A stretch of DNA of 64,000 nt from Sphingomonas sp. FARSPH (GTDB taxonomy: Bacteria; Pseudomonadota; Alphaproteobacteria; Sphingomonadales; Sphingomonadaceae): the NCBI RefSeq assembly GCF_003355005.1, contig NZ_CP029985.1:3122501-3186500 (forward strand), in the 5' to 3' direction. Shown in pieces: positions 61,728 through 64,000 of the stretch. The notes beneath the pieces were generated by a model. The model did not search any database, was not told where the DNA came from, and saw only the letters and a program-made list of their open reading frames with translations. Within the stretch, counting starts at the first letter, position 1; each line of letters starts with the position of its first letter. The translations under genes and the position numbers were made by a program.

Positions 61728-64000
61728 TCAGCCGACCAGTTGCAGTTGCGAGGAAGCAGCGCGATCGAGCGCAACTTCGGTAATGCCGGGTATTGCCTCG
61801 ATCGCGGCGACGAGCTCGAGGTCGAGCAGGAAATCGCGGCCCAGCAGCAGCTTCGCCTCGCCGCCGTCGATCGGCATGCGCACGCGCACCTCCCCCCGTG
61901 CGCCCCGCGCCGCGCCGAGCAGGTCGGCGAGTGCGGCCAGTGCGGCGCGATCGGCGACCTTCGCCTCGATCGTGAACCGCGCGTGCGTCGCGAGGCTCTC
62001 GAACGGCTGGATCCGCTTGACCGAGACGCGCGGCGTCTCCTCGCCGGGACGACGGTCGAGCTCCACGGTGATGAGGCCGCAGCCGCCCTCGCGCGCCGCC
62101 TCTTCCAGGTCGGCGGCGACGGCATCGTCGAAACAGGTCGCGATGAACTGGCCGCTCGCGTCGGACAGCGTCGCCATCATATAGCGCTTGCCCCGCGCCG
62201 AGGTGCGCCAGCGCGCCTCCTCGACCAGCACCGCCATCGTCGCGCCGGCGCGCGTGCCATCCTCTGGAATGCGCAATTCGGTGAGCGAGACATATTGCCG
62301 CGCACCGTGCATGCGCGCGAGATGCGCGTGGCGATCGACGGGGTGGGCGGAAAAATAGAAGCCGAACGCCTCTTTCTCCTGCTCCATCGTCTCCGCCATG
62401 TTCCAGCGTAGCGAGCGGTTGAGCTTTATCGTGTCGCCGGCGGCGTCGTCGGTCCCGAACAGGCCACCCTGCCCGCTCGTCCGCCCGGCATGCGTGTGCG
62501 CGGCAAGGCCGAGGATCGTTTCCGCCACCGCATGAACCGCGGCGCGGTTCGGCTCGATGGCGTCGAAGGCGCCCGCGGCAGCGAGCGTTTCGAGCTGGCG
62601 CTTGTTGATCAGCCGCGGGTCGACGCGATTGGCGAGATCGTCGAGGCTCTTGAACGGCCCCGCCGCTTGGCGCTCCATGACGAGCTTTTCCATCGCCCCC
62701 TCGCCCACCGACTTGAGCGCCCCGAGCGCGTAGCGGACGACGAGGCCGTCCGGCGTCTCCTGCACGTCGAACTCCGCCTCGCTGGCGTTGATGTCGGGCC
62801 CGGCGATGCCGACGCCCAACCGCCGCATGTCATCGACGAAGATGCTGAGCTTGTCCGTCAGGGCCATGTCGTAACACATGGACGCAGCAAAGAATTCGTG
62901 CGGATGGTGCGCCTTCAGCCACGCCGTTTGATAGGCCAGCAGCGCGTAGGCGGCGGCGTGGCTCTTGTTGAAGCCGTAGCCGGCGAACTTGTCGATCAAG
63001 TCGAACAGCTGGTTCGCATAATCCTTGCCGATGCCGTTGTGCGTGGCGCAGCCCTCGACGAAGGTCGCGCGCTGCGCGTCCATTTCCGCCTTGATCTTCT
63101 TGCCCATCGCGCGACGCAGCAGGTCGGCGCCGCCGAGCGAATAGCCGGCAAGCACCTGCGCCGCCTGCATCACCTGTTCCTGATAGACGAAAATCCCGTA
63201 GGTCTCCTTCAGGATCGGCTCGAGCAACGGGTGGGGATAGGTCAGCGCCTCCGTCCCCTGCTTGCGGCGGCCGAAGCTCGGGATATTGTCCATCGGACCG
63301 GGACGGTAGAGCGAGACGAGCGCGACGATGTCGCCGAAATTGGTCGGGCGGACGGCGCTGAGCGTACGTCGCATCCCCTCCGATTCGAGCTGGAAGACGC
63401 CGACCGTGTCGCCTTTCTGCAGCAGCTTGTAGACGCCCTCGTCATCCCATTGCAGCGCGTCGAGGTCGACTGAAATGCCCCGCTTCGCAAGCAGTTGGAC
63501 GGCCTTCTTCAGAACCGATAGCGTCTTGAGGCCAAGGAAGTCGAATTTCACCAGCCCGGCGCCTTCGACATATTTCATGTCGAACTGCGTCACCGGCATG
63601 TCGGAACGCGGGTCGCGATAGAGCGGGACGAGCTGCGCGAGCGGGCGGTCGCCGATTACCACACCCGCGGCGTGCGTCGAGGAGTGACGCGGCAGGCCTT
63701 CCAGCTTGGTGGCGAGGTCGAGCAGGCGGCGGACCTGATTGTCGTTGGCATATTCCTTCGCCAATTCGGGCACGCCGTTCAGCGCGCGCTTCAGGTCCCA
63801 TGGGTCGGTAGGATGATTGGGGACAAGCTTGGCGAGGCGGTCGACCTGGCCATAGCTCATCTGGAGGACGCGGCCAGTGTCCTTGAGCACGGCGCGCGCC
63901 TTCAGCTTACCGAAGGTGATGATCTGCGCGACCTGATCGCGTCCGTATTTCTCCTGTACGTAGCGGATCACCTCGCCGCGCCGCGTTTCGCAGAAATCGA
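61728..64000 (-). CDS. dnaE: DNA polymerase III alpha subunit, C-terminal part
   Basis: The frame is open through base 64000, so the 5' end (PHP domain and part of the palm) is outside. The visible portion starts at DFC, the second Asp of the catalytic PDxDxDF motif, then YGRDQVAQIITFGKLKAR, VKFDFLGLKTL (third catalytic Asp), RPGPMDNIPSFGRRK in the fingers, the FNKSHAAAYALLAYQTAWLK block, an HhH region (about 430-520 of the fragment), an OB domain and the C-terminal tau-binding region. The sequence is of the replicative DnaE1 type. Confidence 0.97.
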   Translation of the reverse strand, partial: DFCETRRGEVIRYVQEKYGRDQVAQIITFGKLKARAVLKDTGRVLQMSYGQVDRLAKLVPNHPTDPWDLKRALNGVPELAKEYANDNQVRRLLDLATKLEGLPRHSSTHAAGVVIGDRPLAQLVPLYRDPRSDMPVTQFDMKYVEGAGLVKFDFLGLKTLSVLKKAVQLLAKRGISVDLDALQWDDEGVYKLLQKGDTVGVFQLESEGMRRTLSAVRPTNFGDIVALVSLYRPGPMDNIPSFGRRKQGTEALTYPHPLLEPILKETYGIFVYQEQVMQAAQVLAGYSLGGADLLRRAMGKKIKAEMDAQRATFVEGCATHNGIGKDYANQLFDLIDKFAGYGFNKSHAAAYALLAYQTAWLKAHHPHEFFAASMCYDMALTDKLSIFVDDMRRLGVGIAGPDINASEAEFDVQETPDGLVVRYALGALKSVGEGAMEKLVMERQAAGPFKSLDDLANRVDPRLINKRQLETLAAAGAFDAIEPNRAAVHAVAETILGLAAHTHAGRTSGQGGLFGTDDAAGDTIKLNRSLRWNMAETMEQEKEAFGFYFSAHPVDRHAHLARMHGARQYVSLTELRIPEDGTRAGATMAVLVEEARWRTSARGKRYMMATLSDASGQFIATCFDDAVAADLEEAAREGGCGLITVELDRRPGEETPRVSVKRIQPFESLATHARFTIEAKVADRAALAALADLLGAARGARGEVRVRMPIDGGEAKLLLGRDFLLDLELVAAIEAIPGITEVALDRAASSQLQLVG

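Overview
The window looks like a chromosomal segment of a sphingomonad (Alphaproteobacteria, Sphingomonas-like). Base composition is GC-rich. The family is suggested by the CckA kinase, the pckA-chvI-chvG-hprK-PTS gene order, the ETF-QO and PA0069-type radical SAM genes, GAAC-N7-GAAC SOS boxes of the alphaproteobacterial kind, and REP-like hairpins typical of sphingomonads. The left edge cuts pdxA and the right edge cuts dnaE. I saw no rRNA, CRISPR array or intact insertion sequence.

Layout. 1-6.5 kb: pdxA end, rsmA, a TPR protein, an RsmB-type rRNA methyltransferase, guaB, an SPFH/NfeD pair and a thioesterase. 6.6-13.6 kb: pckA diverges from a tightly overlapped signalling operon (chvI, chvG, hprK, rapZ, EIIA-Man, HPr), followed by a SpoU-type methyltransferase. 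13.6-23.1 kb: housekeeping genes (rmuC with an SOS box, def, recR, fmt, truA, a TrmA-type methyltransferase, nnr, ilvD). 23.1-27.7 kb: a GH130 protein with an SDR, a single-domain response regulator and the hybrid kinase cckA. 27.8-33.1 kb: two tandem M13 peptidases, a DUF2062 protein and smpB. 33.2-42.4 kb: a TonB-like small protein, dapA, a lytic transglycosylase, greB, a NYN/OST-HTH protein, a gene whose end lies in a REP unit, ettA, an M28 peptidase and a heptad-repeat lipoprotein.

42.47-49.58 kb is the accessory part. Two tRNA genes (Ile2-CAU and Pro-UGG) are followed by MarR-GNAT, GNAT, a carboxymuconolactone decarboxylase-like gene with its ECF41 sigma factor, an MFS pump, an aldo/keto reductase, a LysR regulator and a decayed FixL-like kinase. 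A degenerate copy of the tRNA-Pro 3' end sits at the far side, next to ispE, so this stretch is probably an old genomic island inserted at tRNA-Pro. The ECF41 unit is preceded by a perfectly spaced TGTCACA-N16-CGTC promoter.

49.6-64 kb: ETF-QO, a TPR protein and ispE run leftward. A UDG-like protein and a transglycosylase run rightward, followed by an acyl-CoA ligase, a 40-residue acidic protein, a GT-C glycosyltransferase, an SOS-boxed radical SAM gene opposite a VOC protein, moaB and dnaE. Many neighbouring genes overlap by 4 nt (ATGA, GTGA or TTGA), which suggests translational coupling and settles several start codons.
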